A DNA stretch of 64,000 nucleotides. Origin: Bacillus pseudomycoides DSM 12442 (GTDB lineage Bacteria > Bacillota > Bacilli > Bacillales > Bacillaceae_G). The DNA lies in assembly GCF_000161455.1 (NCBI RefSeq), contig NZ_CM000745.1, forward strand, positions 2,383,905 through 2,447,904, written 5' to 3'. Every line of letters starts with the position of its first letter. Position 1 is the stretch's first letter. A program made the translations under genes and the position numbers. Shown piece after piece: positions 7,634 through 16,708 of the stretch. The notes beneath the pieces were generated by a model. That model was not told where the DNA came from and made no database searches. It saw nothing but the letters and a program-made list of their open reading frames with translations.

Positions 7634-7765
7634 AATTAGAGCATCGCCTTGAAAAACACCATATAAGCCTTCCCCTACCTTACTAAATGTGTTCGTTTTG
7701 CTTTTGTATTCATTTACTAATTTCAGAAGAAAATGAAATCCTTCTTCTTTACTTTCTTTTAACAG
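7634..7765 (-). pseudogene. GNAT acetyltransferase, N-terminal part (split and truncated)
   Basis: Read on the minus strand this encodes LLKESKEEGFHFLLKLVNEY and then KVGEGLYGVFQGDALIG, which continues in frame into the 3255-3517 segment if the intervening element is removed. The codon just before the first leucine is the stop codon of the upstream glycosyltransferase gene, in the same frame, and no start codon or ribosome binding site is visible. The first roughly 15-20 residues expected for a GNAT protein are therefore missing as well, so the gene has probably suffered a deletion at its 5' end in addition to the insertion. Confidence 0.72.
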
Positions 7766-8518
7766 TTACTGCACGCTTTTTCTGACTCTCTCAGCCATAA
7801 CCGATACTAAAAATTTCGGAAGTATTAACTGTCGTTTTATTCTTTTAGGCTGTGTTACTAACCTATATAACCATTCTGTACCAGTATCCCTCATTAGTTT
7901 CGGAGCCCGTTTTACCGTGCCGGATAAAATATCAATCATACCTCCAATACCAATAGATAAAGGTACGTTTAATTCTTGAAGATTTTCATAGATGAATACC
8001 TCTTGCTTAGGAGATCCTAACCCTACCAATAGTAAGTGTGGTTCAAATTTTTGAATTCGAAGTTTGATTTCTTCTATTTGCTCATTTTTGACAAAGCCAT
8101 GTTGTCCTTCAAAAGTAACATGTGGAAAACGTATGTTTAAATTCTCTAACGCTTTCTCATTATTTTCTGGTGCAGCACCAAAAAGAAATACCCGGTATCC
8201 CTCTTGATTACAATACTCTATTAAATCATGAGTTAAATCTGCACCGGTAACACGCTCTTTCAATGTTCCTTTTAAAATTTTTGAACCGAGTATCACGCCT
8301 ATTCCATCTGCTGTTATTAAGTCCGCTGATAACAAAATCTTTTTAAAACGTACAGATTCAGCTGAAGTTTCTTTAGCAGACATTACAATTTCGGGATTTG
8401 CCGTAACAATAAACTTTGGTTTATTTTCCTTTTCAGATAACCAATTTTTTAATAAATCTATTACTCTCTTATACTCTAAGCTACAAAATGGTATGCCTTT
8501 TATGTACTGTTGTTCCAT
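7766..8518 (-). CDS. WecG/TagA/CpsF family glycosyltransferase
   Basis: The 250-residue protein covers the whole WecG_TagA_CpsF fold (usual length 240-260). The conserved blocks are visible: TANPEIVMSA near residue 40, the acceptor/donor-site segment TADGIGVILGSKILKG (about 70-85) with the catalytic aspartate, ERVTGADL, FLFGAAPENNEKA, and LLVGLGSPKQEVF. TagA in Bacillus adds N-acetylmannosamine to lipid-linked GlcNAc in teichoic-acid linkage-unit synthesis; other family members build exopolysaccharide. The C-terminus (LVTQPKRIKRQLILPKFL) is the membrane-association tail. It stands alone here, so its polymer cannot be told from context. Confidence 0.88.
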   Translation of the reverse strand: MEQQYIKGIPFCSLEYKRVIDLLKNWLSEKENKPKFIVTANPEIVMSAKETSAESVRFKKILLSADLITADGIGVILGSKILKGTLKERVTGADLTHDLIEYCNQEGYRVFLFGAAPENNEKALENLNIRFPHVTFEGQHGFVKNEQIEEIKLRIQKFEPHLLLVGLGSPKQEVFIYENLQELNVPLSIGIGGMIDILSGTVKRAPKLMRDTGTEWLYRLVTQPKRIKRQLILPKFLVSVMAERVRKSVQ

Positions 8519-8562
8519 TTCTTACATACACTTCCCCTATGTGTTCTCTTATAATAAATGAC

Positions 8563-10203
8563 TTAAACTTCCTCTTGTACAAACTGTAAATACTCATCAA
8601 TATCCTTATTTATTTGAAGTAATGCTTTCTCCCAAAACTCATTATCAGCAAGGTCGATGTGAAAGTATTGTTTCACCAACTCTTCGACTGGGCGTTTTCC
8701 AGTCTCACACAAGAATTTTTTGTATTTAGAATGAAACTCACTACCATCTTGTTTTGCAATTTCTAATAATCCTAAACTTAGTAGATAACCAAATGTATAT
8801 GGATAATTGTAAAAAGGAACACTCGCTGTATAAAATTGACCATATTTCATCCAAACAAAAGGTTGATATTCTGTTAAAGAATTTCCATAAGCTGCTTTTT
8901 GTGAAAGTATAGATAATCTCTCTAATTCATCCGCACTTAAATGTCCCTTTTGACTTTCTTCATAAAATGTTTGCTCAAATTGAAATGAAGCTCGAATGGC
9001 CATTACATAATTAAAGCTATTTCTGATTTTCCAGCTAAGCAATGATTTTCTCAGTTCTTCACTTTCTGCTATTTTAACTAAGTAATCTACAAGTACCATC
9101 TCAAAGAAAATAGATGCTGATTCTGCCATACACATTGGAAGGTAGTCATCTAAAAAAGCAGTAGACTGCTCATTGCTCATTACATAAAAATGCCATGCAT
9201 GCCCTAATTCATGAGCTAATATTCTTACACTATCAATTGTTTCATCATACCGTAATGAAATTCGAGATTCTCCTTCACTTAAAAAAGGAGCGCAAAATCC
9301 ACTAGGTGGCTTATTATCTCTTGGCTCAGCATCAACCCAACCATTCATAATAGCGTGCTGTGCAAATTGAGCTAGTTCTTCATCGATATCCTTTAAGGCC
9401 TCATATATATTTTCTACTGCTATTGAAAACGGAATTTGAACCTGATTATTTTCTTCCAATGTCATCAAATCATGCCAAGTAAACGTCTCCTTACTTCTTT
9501 TATGAAACGCTATAACACTCGATAACTTTTCAAGATTCCCTTCAATAGCATTCCACATTTCCAATAATGCATTTTTAGAAATACCGTTTGCTTGAAGCGA
9601 TTGTGACAATACCTCCTTTTCTTGTAACAGGTTACTTTTTAGGTTACGCAATCTACCTATTTGATTAAGTACGCTAGCAAATACTGTTTTCTCCTTTTCC
9701 AATGCCTCTGTAAGAGAAGAAAATACCGCTAATCTTTCATGATGAGTTTCACCATTCATCGCAAGATAATTTGCTTTTCCAAATGATAATATCTCGTTAT
9801 TATGATGTACTTCTAATCTATTTCGTAATTGTATGTACATGTCTTCCCAAGCTTTTAATTCATTTTCTATAAAGTTGATATTTTGATTTTCGAAGAAGTT
9901 ACTTTTTTCATGATTCGATTCTTGTAGTAATAAACGAACCTCTGTTTTCAACTTATTTATTTTTGTATGAGGTAAAGCAGCTGTAAATTCATCTGCGTGT
10001 TCAGCAGAAAGACAATAAAAGTAATACTCTGCCTTTTCAATTCTTTGTATAATTCTTGAGAGGATTGCTGGGTCGCTATTTTCTTTATATGTTCCTATTA
10101 ATTGTTCGATTATCTCTATTTCTGTAGAAAACGTAGGATCTTTTGTTTCAGGATATAACCTTTCCAAATCCCATCGCGTTGGATGATTGATCATTTGATT
10201 CAT
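8563..10203 (-). CDS. M3 family oligoendopeptidase (PepF-like)
   Basis: The 546-residue protein is a thimet-type metallopeptidase. The zinc motif HELGHAW begins at His331 (ligands His331 and His335, catalytic Glu332), and the third ligand lies in AESASIFFEMVL about 28 residues later, giving the M3 pattern HExxH plus Glu. The C-terminal substrate-binding segment YNYPYTFGYLLSLGLL is also typical. It is cytosolic (no signal peptide) and expected to cut oligopeptides of about 5-20 residues. The start follows an AGGAGG site. It is slightly shorter than the usual PepF (about 600), as in the M3B subgroup. It lies downstream of a truncated amino-acid permease on the same strand. Confidence 0.9.
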   Translation of the reverse strand: MNQMINHPTRWDLERLYPETKDPTFSTEIEIIEQLIGTYKENSDPAILSRIIQRIEKAEYYFYCLSAEHADEFTAALPHTKINKLKTEVRLLLQESNHEKSNFFENQNINFIENELKAWEDMYIQLRNRLEVHHNNEILSFGKANYLAMNGETHHERLAVFSSLTEALEKEKTVFASVLNQIGRLRNLKSNLLQEKEVLSQSLQANGISKNALLEMWNAIEGNLEKLSSVIAFHKRSKETFTWHDLMTLEENNQVQIPFSIAVENIYEALKDIDEELAQFAQHAIMNGWVDAEPRDNKPPSGFCAPFLSEGESRISLRYDETIDSVRILAHELGHAWHFYVMSNEQSTAFLDDYLPMCMAESASIFFEMVLVDYLVKIAESEELRKSLLSWKIRNSFNYVMAIRASFQFEQTFYEESQKGHLSADELERLSILSQKAAYGNSLTEYQPFVWMKYGQFYTASVPFYNYPYTFGYLLSLGLLEIAKQDGSEFHSKYKKFLCETGKRPVEELVKQYFHIDLADNEFWEKALLQINKDIDEYLQFVQEEV

Positions 10204-10347
10204 TTTATAGCCTCCTGTTTTTACAGATAGTTACAATAATGCATTCATTAGCTAATTATATATGAATCACTTAAATTTCAACATCTTGAAATATTCCGAC
10301 TTTTGTGCAGGTATTTTAAATAGTATTACTTTCACTCCTTTCCTATT

Positions 10348-11247
10348 CTATTTCTTCTTATTTATATAGCGTGTATTTACTACCTTTTCTTTTTGATATA
10401 TATACACCAAACACATCAATACAACTACAATCGGAATGGCAATTACATCACCAATAAACGGATATACCATTACGCAACATGTGAATGCTGTTACAGAAAA
10501 AATCTTTCCTAGTCTATTCTTGATTAGCTTTATTCCCGCTGCAGTACCTACAATATATGTAACAATTCCTAATGAATTAGGGATTAGCACTAATTGATCT
10601 ACGCGAATATGAAAAAAGAAGCTTATTAAAAGCACTGTTATTGCGATGAAACCTACTATCATTAAAGCATTCGTTGGTGTATTGCTTTTGTTATTCAAAT
10701 ACCCCAGATATTCAGGTGCAAATTCTTCTTTTCCTAGAGAATAACCCAGCCGACTCATACTTGCTATACATGCATTTGTTGTACCTAAACAAATTATAAA
10801 AGCTACCAATCCAACTAACCATACAAATTGGTCACCTAATGTATTTTTTATAACGATTACAAGAGCAGTACTATTATCAGACTTTATAGAATATGCTCCT
10901 GTCCCAATTACTGAAATAGCAATTCCTATATAAATAAGGCCAATAATAATAATCGCAGCACCTGTTGAAAAAATGATATTTCTTTTTCTCGGAGATTTGA
11001 ATTCAGGCGCTAAACTTGAAATTGCTTCCCATCCAAAAAAAGACCAAAATATTAATAATGTAGCATGTAAAATAGGGTGTATTTCATTTAATGAAATGTT
11101 TATATTTATGTTTTCCATTTCAATATAAGGCAATGAACAAACAATTGTTATGAGTAAGATAAGAAAAGTTAATACACCTATACATACTTGAAATACTCCA
11201 CTCATTTTTAACCCGAAGAAATTTGAACAAATAAGATGATTTTTCAT
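10348..11247 (-). pseudogene. APC-family amino acid permease, N-terminally truncated
   Basis: The frame encodes 299 residues with about eight hydrophobic segments and recognisable APC landmarks: NFFGLKMSGVFQV at the start (normally near residue 125-140), FWSFFGWEAISSLAPEFKSP, and MSRLGYSLGKEEFAPEYLG. APC permeases are usually 420-470 residues, so the first four or so membrane helices, including the substrate-binding GxG segment of helix 1, are absent. The frame upstream meets a stop within a few codons and there is no convincing ribosome binding site before the first methionine. The remainder is intact, so this is most likely a 5'-deleted pseudogene. Confidence 0.7.
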
Positions 11248-11620
11248 TGGATATTTATGTTAATATCACTATAAAGATTGTGAAGAAATGTACTTAAACT
11301 AACGATGCAGGTTAGTTGCAGAAGGAGAAAGACTTTTAATCTACCTTTTTTCTTTCATCCCCTATTCAGAAAATTTCGATTCAAAAGTGGGATATTATGT
11401 TAAAGTGGGTTTGTGTAATTACTTAACTAACTGACAGGTTATTTGAAGAGAGGTATTTTTCCCCTTATCTATGGAACTGGTCGATAAACTCTAAAACATC
11501 TCCTCTCTCTAATACCAAAGAGCTGTAAAACATAAAAAGCATGGCTACGAAAATACTAGGCACCTAAATGAGTTTGATAATAAAAGAGAAGTTCTTATTA
11601 GATTTTAGTAGAAGGGATGG
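11248..11620. other. Gene-free interval between the truncated permease and lysR
   Basis: This 373-bp stretch contains a small hairpin (AACTAAC / GTTAGTT around 11298) and presumably the lysR promoter near 11,560-11,600. I see no coding remnant of the missing permease N-terminus in either strand. Confidence 0.5.
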
Positions 11621-12526
11621 ATGAAAATGGATATTAGGAAAATGCGATATTTCATAATGGTGGCAGAAGAATTGAATTTTAGTCGTGCAGCAGAACGTCT
11701 TAGGATGGCACAACCTCCTCTAAGCCAAGAAATTCGTAAATTAGAAGAAGAATTGGGAGTTCAACTTTTTCATCGAACAAAAAGAATGGTTGAACTTACG
11801 GATGCTGGGAAGATATTTTTAGAAGGATCTCAACAAACACTGTTTCAATTAGAAAGAGCCATAAAAGAAACACAACTTGCAGCTGAAGGAAAAATAGGGA
11901 ACTTAATAATCGGTTTTGTCGATTCCACAGAAATCGTTATAGAAGTTCTTAATAAATTTCGAGAACGCTTTCCTAAAATCCATCTTATATTGCGTGAAAT
12001 GACAACGGAGCAGCAACTAAAAGCACTCTATGAGAAACAAATTCATATTGGATTTATTCGTTCTAAACAGAACAACGGGATACTATCTTCTGAAGTTTGT
12101 TCTGAAGAATCTTTAAGATTGGTTTTACATCAAGATCACCCTTTCACCTCATTGCCCGAAATTCCACTCCAATTGTTAATTGATGAACCATTTATTTTGT
12201 TTCCTCGTCATTTTGGTCCGAATTTTTATGATTTAATTATTAACTATTTTGGGGATCATGGTGTAAGTTTAAATGTTGTTCAAGAAGCTGTTCAAATGCA
12301 AACTATTGTTAATTTAGTTGCAACAGGAATGGGAGTTTCTGTCGTTCCATCGTCGGTGGAAAGTTATAAACGTCCTGGGGTTATCTATAAAAAAATCCAA
12401 GAGACTACACCAAAAGTAAATCTATATGTTGGATGGAGACAGGATGAAAAATCTGCAGTAGTAGATCATTTCTTAACAGTTGTTAGAGAGGTGTATTCGA
12501 TTTTACAACTTGATCACCAAGAATAA
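11621..12526 (+). CDS. LysR-family transcriptional regulator
   Basis: The 301-residue protein has the N-terminal winged helix (MDIRKMRYFIMVAEELNFSR, then AAERLRMAQPPLSQEIRKLE with the recognition helix, about residues 5-62) and a C-terminal periplasmic-binding-protein-like effector domain (about 90-295). The sequence is closest to the BenM/CatR/AlsR-type group. Either ATG at 11621 or the one at 11627 could start translation; the AGAAGGGATGG site fits the second at longer spacing and the first at short spacing. It is transcribed towards the convergent aldo/keto reductase; its target may be the divergent permease remnant or itself. Effector unknown. Confidence 0.9.
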   Translation: MKMDIRKMRYFIMVAEELNFSRAAERLRMAQPPLSQEIRKLEEELGVQLFHRTKRMVELTDAGKIFLEGSQQTLFQLERAIKETQLAAEGKIGNLIIGFVDSTEIVIEVLNKFRERFPKIHLILREMTTEQQLKALYEKQIHIGFIRSKQNNGILSSEVCSEESLRLVLHQDHPFTSLPEIPLQLLIDEPFILFPRHFGPNFYDLIINYFGDHGVSLNVVQEAVQMQTIVNLVATGMGVSVVPSSVESYKRPGVIYKKIQETTPKVNLYVGWRQDEKSAVVDHFLTVVREVYSILQLDHQE

Positions 12527-12648
12527 AAGCCCACCCTGATGGGATGGGTAGTAAAATATTACAAAGGAAGAATGCTAATTTAACTTAAGTTTTAAAGTAA
12601 GACTACAAAGATTTTGTATATATTTCTGATTAAGTCACGTGCAAAAAC

Positions 12649-13638
12649 TTAACCTGTTTTACTCGGATCGTACTCAACGAAACCTTCTAGTACTTTGTCA
12701 ATCTGATTCATTATTTCAGGTTTCAGTTTGACATCAGAAGCGAACACATTCTCTCTTACCTGTTCCGGTCTCGAGGCACCGATAATTGCTGAGGAAACAT
12801 TCTGGTTTTGTAGTACCCAAGCTACTGCGAGTTGAGCGAGGGTAAGATCAATCTCTTGTGCGATGGGTTTGAGCTTCTGGATAGCAGTGAGCACATTGTC
12901 ATTCATCCAACGTTGTGCAAGATTATAAAAAAATGGTTTGCCAGCAGGAGAATTAGCACGTGATTGAGTTGGTACTGGTTTTTTGGGGTGATATTTTCCA
13001 GTGAGAACACCTTGTGCGAGAGGCGACCATACTACTTGCCCAAGTCCCTCACGTTGACAGGTTGGTATCACATCGGTTTCGATAACTCTCCACAACATTG
13101 AATACTGGGGTTGGCTAGCGATGAGCGGAATATTCAATTCCCGTGAAAGTGTTGCACCACGGGTGATTTGTTCTGCTGTCCATTCACTTACACCGATATA
13201 AAGCACTTTACCTTGTCTTACAAGATCTGCGAAAGCTAACATCGTTTCTTCAAGAGGAGTAGTTGGGTCAAATCTGTGTGCATAATAGACATCAATATAG
13301 TCGGTCTGTAACCGACGCAGCGATGCATTACAATTTTCTAGAATATGTTTTCGTGATAAACCTTTATCGTTTTGCCCATTCCCAGTCGGATGGCACACCT
13401 TTGTACATAGTTCAATGCTCTCCCGTCGTATACCTTGTAAAGACCGGCCGAGTACTTCTTCAGCTTTAGTGTCTGAATAAACATCAGCAGTATCGACTGT
13501 TGTTATACCGACATCTAGTGCTGCTTTAACACACTCTTTTGCAGTATCCTCATCTACTTTACCCCCATGATTTATCCAGTTTCCGTATGCAATCTTGCTT
13601 ATTGTTAATCCGCTATTGCCAAGTTTACTAAACTCCAT
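12649..13638 (-). CDS. Aldo/keto reductase (AKR, voltage-gated K+ channel beta-subunit-like)
   Basis: The start at 13638 follows AAAAGGAGGAACTAGA and gives 329 residues beginning MEFSKLGNSGLTISKIAYG. The AKR catalytic tetrad is visible: Asp49 in TTVDTADVY, Tyr54, Lys80 in LCTKVCHP and His121 in VYYAHRFD. The NADPH-binding C-terminal block reads AIIGASRPEQVRENV. It is an NADPH-dependent oxidoreductase of the TIM-barrel family, most like the AKR6/KCNAB group; substrate unknown. Base composition here is richer in GC than the neighbours, which could mean relatively recent acquisition. It is convergent with lysR, with about 120 bp between them and no clear terminator. Confidence 0.9.
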   Translation of the reverse strand: MEFSKLGNSGLTISKIAYGNWINHGGKVDEDTAKECVKAALDVGITTVDTADVYSDTKAEEVLGRSLQGIRRESIELCTKVCHPTGNGQNDKGLSRKHILENCNASLRRLQTDYIDVYYAHRFDPTTPLEETMLAFADLVRQGKVLYIGVSEWTAEQITRGATLSRELNIPLIASQPQYSMLWRVIETDVIPTCQREGLGQVVWSPLAQGVLTGKYHPKKPVPTQSRANSPAGKPFFYNLAQRWMNDNVLTAIQKLKPIAQEIDLTLAQLAVAWVLQNQNVSSAIIGASRPEQVRENVFASDVKLKPEIMNQIDKVLEGFVEYDPSKTG

Positions 13639-13789
13639 TCTAGTTCCTCCTTTTAAAAGTGCTATCTTCATTATAAAGACCACATTTTAATACGGATAAT
13701 ATATTATTAATAATGAATTAATATAAAATTTATATAAGAATGCAGTGCCCTTCTGTGTAATCAGAAGTTTGCAAGGCTATTGGGTATTA

Positions 13790-14045
13790 CCACATCGCTA
13801 TCAAGCCAATAATGATGCCTATCTAGGTTTATTTGGCATGCACATTTTTAAGAGTGTACCTCTACTTTAAGAATATCTTATTTCTGATAAACGGAAGTTC
13901 ATTTTGTTTTTGTTCTTAAGTTGATGGGCATAGAATTTTATAACACCCCTAAAACAAAAAATTGTACATTTTCACCGGGAGATGCCAATTTTCTCGTTTT
14001 GGGGTATTTGCTTTTCTTAGGTTGATTGTGATGGGAGTAAACGCC
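13790..14045. repeat. Intergenic region with bcr-like repeat motifs
   Basis: The gap between the reductase and the nuclease has no gene. It contains the motifs TTTATTTGGCATGC (about 13,830), TTAAGTTGATGGGCAT (about 13,917) and TTAGGTTGATTGTGATGGG (about 14,018), spaced about 90-100 bp apart and related to those near 5.47-5.53 kb. The spacing and recurrence suggest a dispersed B. cereus-group repeat element rather than random sequence. Confidence 0.35.
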
Positions 14046-14076
14046 AAAAAAGGAGTGATTCTTATGATCACTCCTT
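14046..14076 (-). terminator. Terminator of the secreted nuclease gene
   Basis: GGAGTGAT / ATCACTCC stem (14052-14059 and 14067-14074); on the minus strand it is followed by a run of T residues. It lies 38 bp past the nuclease stop. Confidence 0.8.
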
Positions 14077-14113
14077 TCTACTTTAAAATTTACCCAGGTA
14101 TGATTTTACTTAT

Positions 14114-14968
14114 TTATTTCCAAATTTCATTTGCCCATTCAGGATGATCAATAAATGGATTACGATTATGTTGATATTTTGTAAAAATAACTTCATTACG
14201 CTTTCGTTCCAAATCATCGACAGGGTCTTGTTCATTCCATTTTAGTAAAACAGATAGTTTCCCCATATATGGATCTTTATTGTTATTCACTTTTTCATTA
14301 AGCTCTAAATCTACTTCGCCATTGTCTCCTTCATAACGAACAGCCATGTAAAATAACATTCTAGCAATATCTCCTTTTACACTATCACGAGGTTCCCAAG
14401 AATCACTATCGTATTTACATTCTGTTGCTTCTGAATGACTCACACCGCCATTATCAAAATCCAAATTCCCACGTGAACTATTGACAGATACATCCGTAGC
14501 TCTTAAATGGTGAAGGTCCGTTCCTGGTCCTGCAGCTGTCCCAAAATCACCGTGAGATTTTGCCCAAACATGCTCTCGGTTCCAATTATCGACCCCTGAA
14601 CCATTTGTAAATTTCCCTTGCGAACGTCCTGTATATAAGAGAAGAACATTGTTTTTATTATTTGGATCTTCATCAGTATCTCTTAGTGCTTCCCAAACCG
14701 CACTGTATGATATCTTTGTATGATTATCAATAATATTATGAAGCTCCTTTTTTAATTCTGAACCCGCTTTTCCCTTTGCGCTATTATAATATGTATCATC
14801 ATAATTTTTTACAGTAACCTCTTGTGTTAAAATCATCTCTGCTTTCGGAGACGCAGACACTACTTCAGCATATGTAGTATCTGTAAATGATAAGGACGAG
14901 GAACCTAAAATAAAGAATGAAGAAATAGCAACCATACTTAGTTTTATTTTTTGAAATGGCATATACAC
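14114..14968 (-). CDS. Secreted endonuclease I family nuclease (Bsn/YurI-like)
   Basis: The 284-residue precursor (282 if translation starts at the ATG at 14962, which has better spacing from AAAGGGG than the GTG at 14968) has a signal peptide of about 34 residues ending near TTYAEV. The mature part is an Endonuclease_1 domain with a beta-beta-alpha metal motif: NREHVWAKSHGDF (catalytic His) and TDLHHLRATD, then NLDFDNGG. B. subtilis Bsn is an extracellular non-specific ribonuclease/nuclease of the same architecture. It is next to a secreted phospholipase C on the same strand, separated by about 100 bp; both are degradative exoenzymes. I see no PlcR box in its own upstream region. Confidence 0.9.
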   Translation of the reverse strand: MYMPFQKIKLSMVAISSFFILGSSSLSFTDTTYAEVVSASPKAEMILTQEVTVKNYDDTYYNSAKGKAGSELKKELHNIIDNHTKISYSAVWEALRDTDEDPNNKNNVLLLYTGRSQGKFTNGSGVDNWNREHVWAKSHGDFGTAAGPGTDLHHLRATDVSVNSSRGNLDFDNGGVSHSEATECKYDSDSWEPRDSVKGDIARMLFYMAVRYEGDNGEVDLELNEKVNNNKDPYMGKLSVLLKWNEQDPVDDLERKRNEVIFTKYQHNRNPFIDHPEWANEIWK

Positions 14969-15074
14969 AAATCCCCTTTAAAATTAGATGCTAGTTAATG
15001 AACAAAAAACTCATTCTAAATACATGAAGTATTATTAAAATATATAAATTTTTCTTTCTCTCTTCTAGGAAATC

Positions 15075-16496
15075 CTATTCAGCCTGTATAAATTTCCATG
15101 CTTTTGGTTGATCCGTTTTCTTTCCTAACACAATCCAGCTCTTCCCTTTACCATTTTCTTGATAATTTACTGGGTATCCATCTGTATATAGGTAATATTC
15201 AGCTGAATTATTCGGATTTGGATACACTTTAAACTGTGCAGTATTTGCTTTTTGTTTCGCAAGATGTACCCAATTTGTCATGTTGGAGTAATTAAGAAAT
15301 ACGTAATTATCATAGTTGGATTGCGTCATTTTCAGCAGTACACTTTCTCCGCGATGGAGGATTCCATTATTCTCTTTATCAAATACAAACTGAACAGGTG
15401 TACCGTGAACTTTATTATCATCTACATGATTAGATAATAGTGCGTAATCATTCGCAGCATATACTTCAAAGGTCAAACCTCTATTTAGAAACTCACTTGG
15501 TACTACGAAGTATTTTTTATTATCTTGTATTGCTTCTCCTTTAGAATCTTTTACTATCGTATTTTCAATATCTTCAGCAGCAGTATTTCCAACAAATGTG
15601 TTAAACCATAAATGAATAAATCCCGCTGTATTTCTTTGAGCTTTTTCTAAACTTCTCTGAACAGCTGGCATAACTTCTTCTTGCCAAAGAGTATTGTTTC
15701 CTTTATTATAGTGAGATTTAATCTCGTCATTGGTAATGTTCCCGATTTCCACTTTTGCGAGTTTCGCTGTTTCATGGATCCACTGTTTTGGATCATTAGA
15801 ATTCACTAAATTATATACGCCCTCACCATCAGATACTTCATACTGTGTCTGAATTGTCGTCACATAATTTTCAAAAGCGCTATGAAACTTTAAAGCACTC
15901 ATGTCGACGGCTGTAAAATTAGCAGCATGCATTGGCTGAGTAGCATCTGTGAAGTAGTGCGTCGCAACACCTAAATAATAAAAAGCTTGTTTTCGGTCAT
16001 CCTTCTTAAAGTATTCACCTGCTAATTTAAAATATTTATCTCCTTGCGAGAGAGCTGTTGGTTCTTCTTCTCCTTTATAGTTCTTTCTCGTATCAGGATC
16101 GTAGAAGTGAGATTTCCATCCTCCCTTAATTAGCCCATCAATGCCTATCGTACCTGTACCGCCATCGTTAAATTCATCAAGGTAATCGGCATCATAAAGA
16201 CCTCTTTCAAATAACTCCTTATATTCAGGAGTATTTAAAAATTGTAATTCATTTGCTTGAACCGTCTTATCTTGATTACGACCCATAATTTGAATTGCGT
16301 TTCGTGCAATCCATAAATGTGTGCTTTCATTAGGATGGTGCGGATGCTCCGCAGACCATCTTTTCACACGTTTGTGCTCTTGGTTTTCCTGTTTCATTAC
16401 TTCGTCAATTCCACAAGCATATGTTTCTGTTGGAATTGTCATTGCAATAGAAGATATTGCTGTTACAAAAGCTAGTGTACATAATTTCTTTTTCAT
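15075..16496 (-). CDS. Zinc-dependent phospholipase C with extra C-terminal domain
   Basis: The 473-residue precursor has a signal peptide (1-27), a short propeptide ending KRVKR, and a mature N-terminus beginning at Trp47, exactly as in B. cereus PC-PLC. All nine zinc ligands have equivalents: Trp47, His60, Asp104, His130 (SHFYDPD), the HYFTDATQPMH segment (two His, one Asp) and HSAFENYV (His, Glu). The enzyme should hydrolyse phospholipid head groups outside the cell. Unlike the 283-residue PlcB it carries about 125 additional residues (about 345-473), in the position of the membrane-binding domain of clostridial alpha-toxin, but rich in aromatic repeats such as NWVHLAKQ and YPVNYQENGKG that I cannot assign to that C2-like fold. 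A perfect PlcR box lies 115 bp upstream. Confidence 0.9.
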   Translation of the reverse strand: MKKKLCTLAFVTAISSIAMTIPTETYACGIDEVMKQENQEHKRVKRWSAEHPHHPNESTHLWIARNAIQIMGRNQDKTVQANELQFLNTPEYKELFERGLYDADYLDEFNDGGTGTIGIDGLIKGGWKSHFYDPDTRKNYKGEEEPTALSQGDKYFKLAGEYFKKDDRKQAFYYLGVATHYFTDATQPMHAANFTAVDMSALKFHSAFENYVTTIQTQYEVSDGEGVYNLVNSNDPKQWIHETAKLAKVEIGNITNDEIKSHYNKGNNTLWQEEVMPAVQRSLEKAQRNTAGFIHLWFNTFVGNTAAEDIENTIVKDSKGEAIQDNKKYFVVPSEFLNRGLTFEVYAANDYALLSNHVDDNKVHGTPVQFVFDKENNGILHRGESVLLKMTQSNYDNYVFLNYSNMTNWVHLAKQKANTAQFKVYPNPNNSAEYYLYTDGYPVNYQENGKGKSWIVLGKKTDQPKAWKFIQAE

Positions 16497-16611
16497 ACGA
16501 TTCTCCTAAATTTCAATTTCATCAATAACGTAAACGATTTTACTTTTAAACAAAAATACCCTTCCACATTAAAAATGTAGTTTAATAATAACCTATATAT
16601 TTCAATTTTTT

Positions 16612-16627
16612 TATGCAATTATACATA
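16612..16627. promoter_or_regulatory. PlcR box
   Basis: TATGCAATTATACATA matches the PlcR operator consensus TATGNAN4TNCATA at every fixed position. PlcR with its PapR peptide activates secreted virulence enzymes in stationary phase. The box lies between the phospholipase gene (115 bp upstream of its start) and the divergent small membrane protein (82 bp upstream), so it could control either or both. Confidence 0.88.
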
Positions 16628-16708
16628 TTTAGTTGCTAGCTAAAAAGACTACAGTTTATCGATGATTGAAATCAAAAAATATTTATTAAATAAGAAAGAG
16701 GGACGAAT

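Noticed and set aside
12530..12552. GC-rich inverted repeat CCCACCC / GGGATGGG after lysR
   Set aside because: Imperfect pairing and no T run; too weak for a terminator call.
13962..14147. 61-codon plus-strand frame in the gap before the nuclease gene
   Set aside because: It crosses the nuclease terminator and stop, has no ribosome binding site and overlaps the bcr-like repeats.
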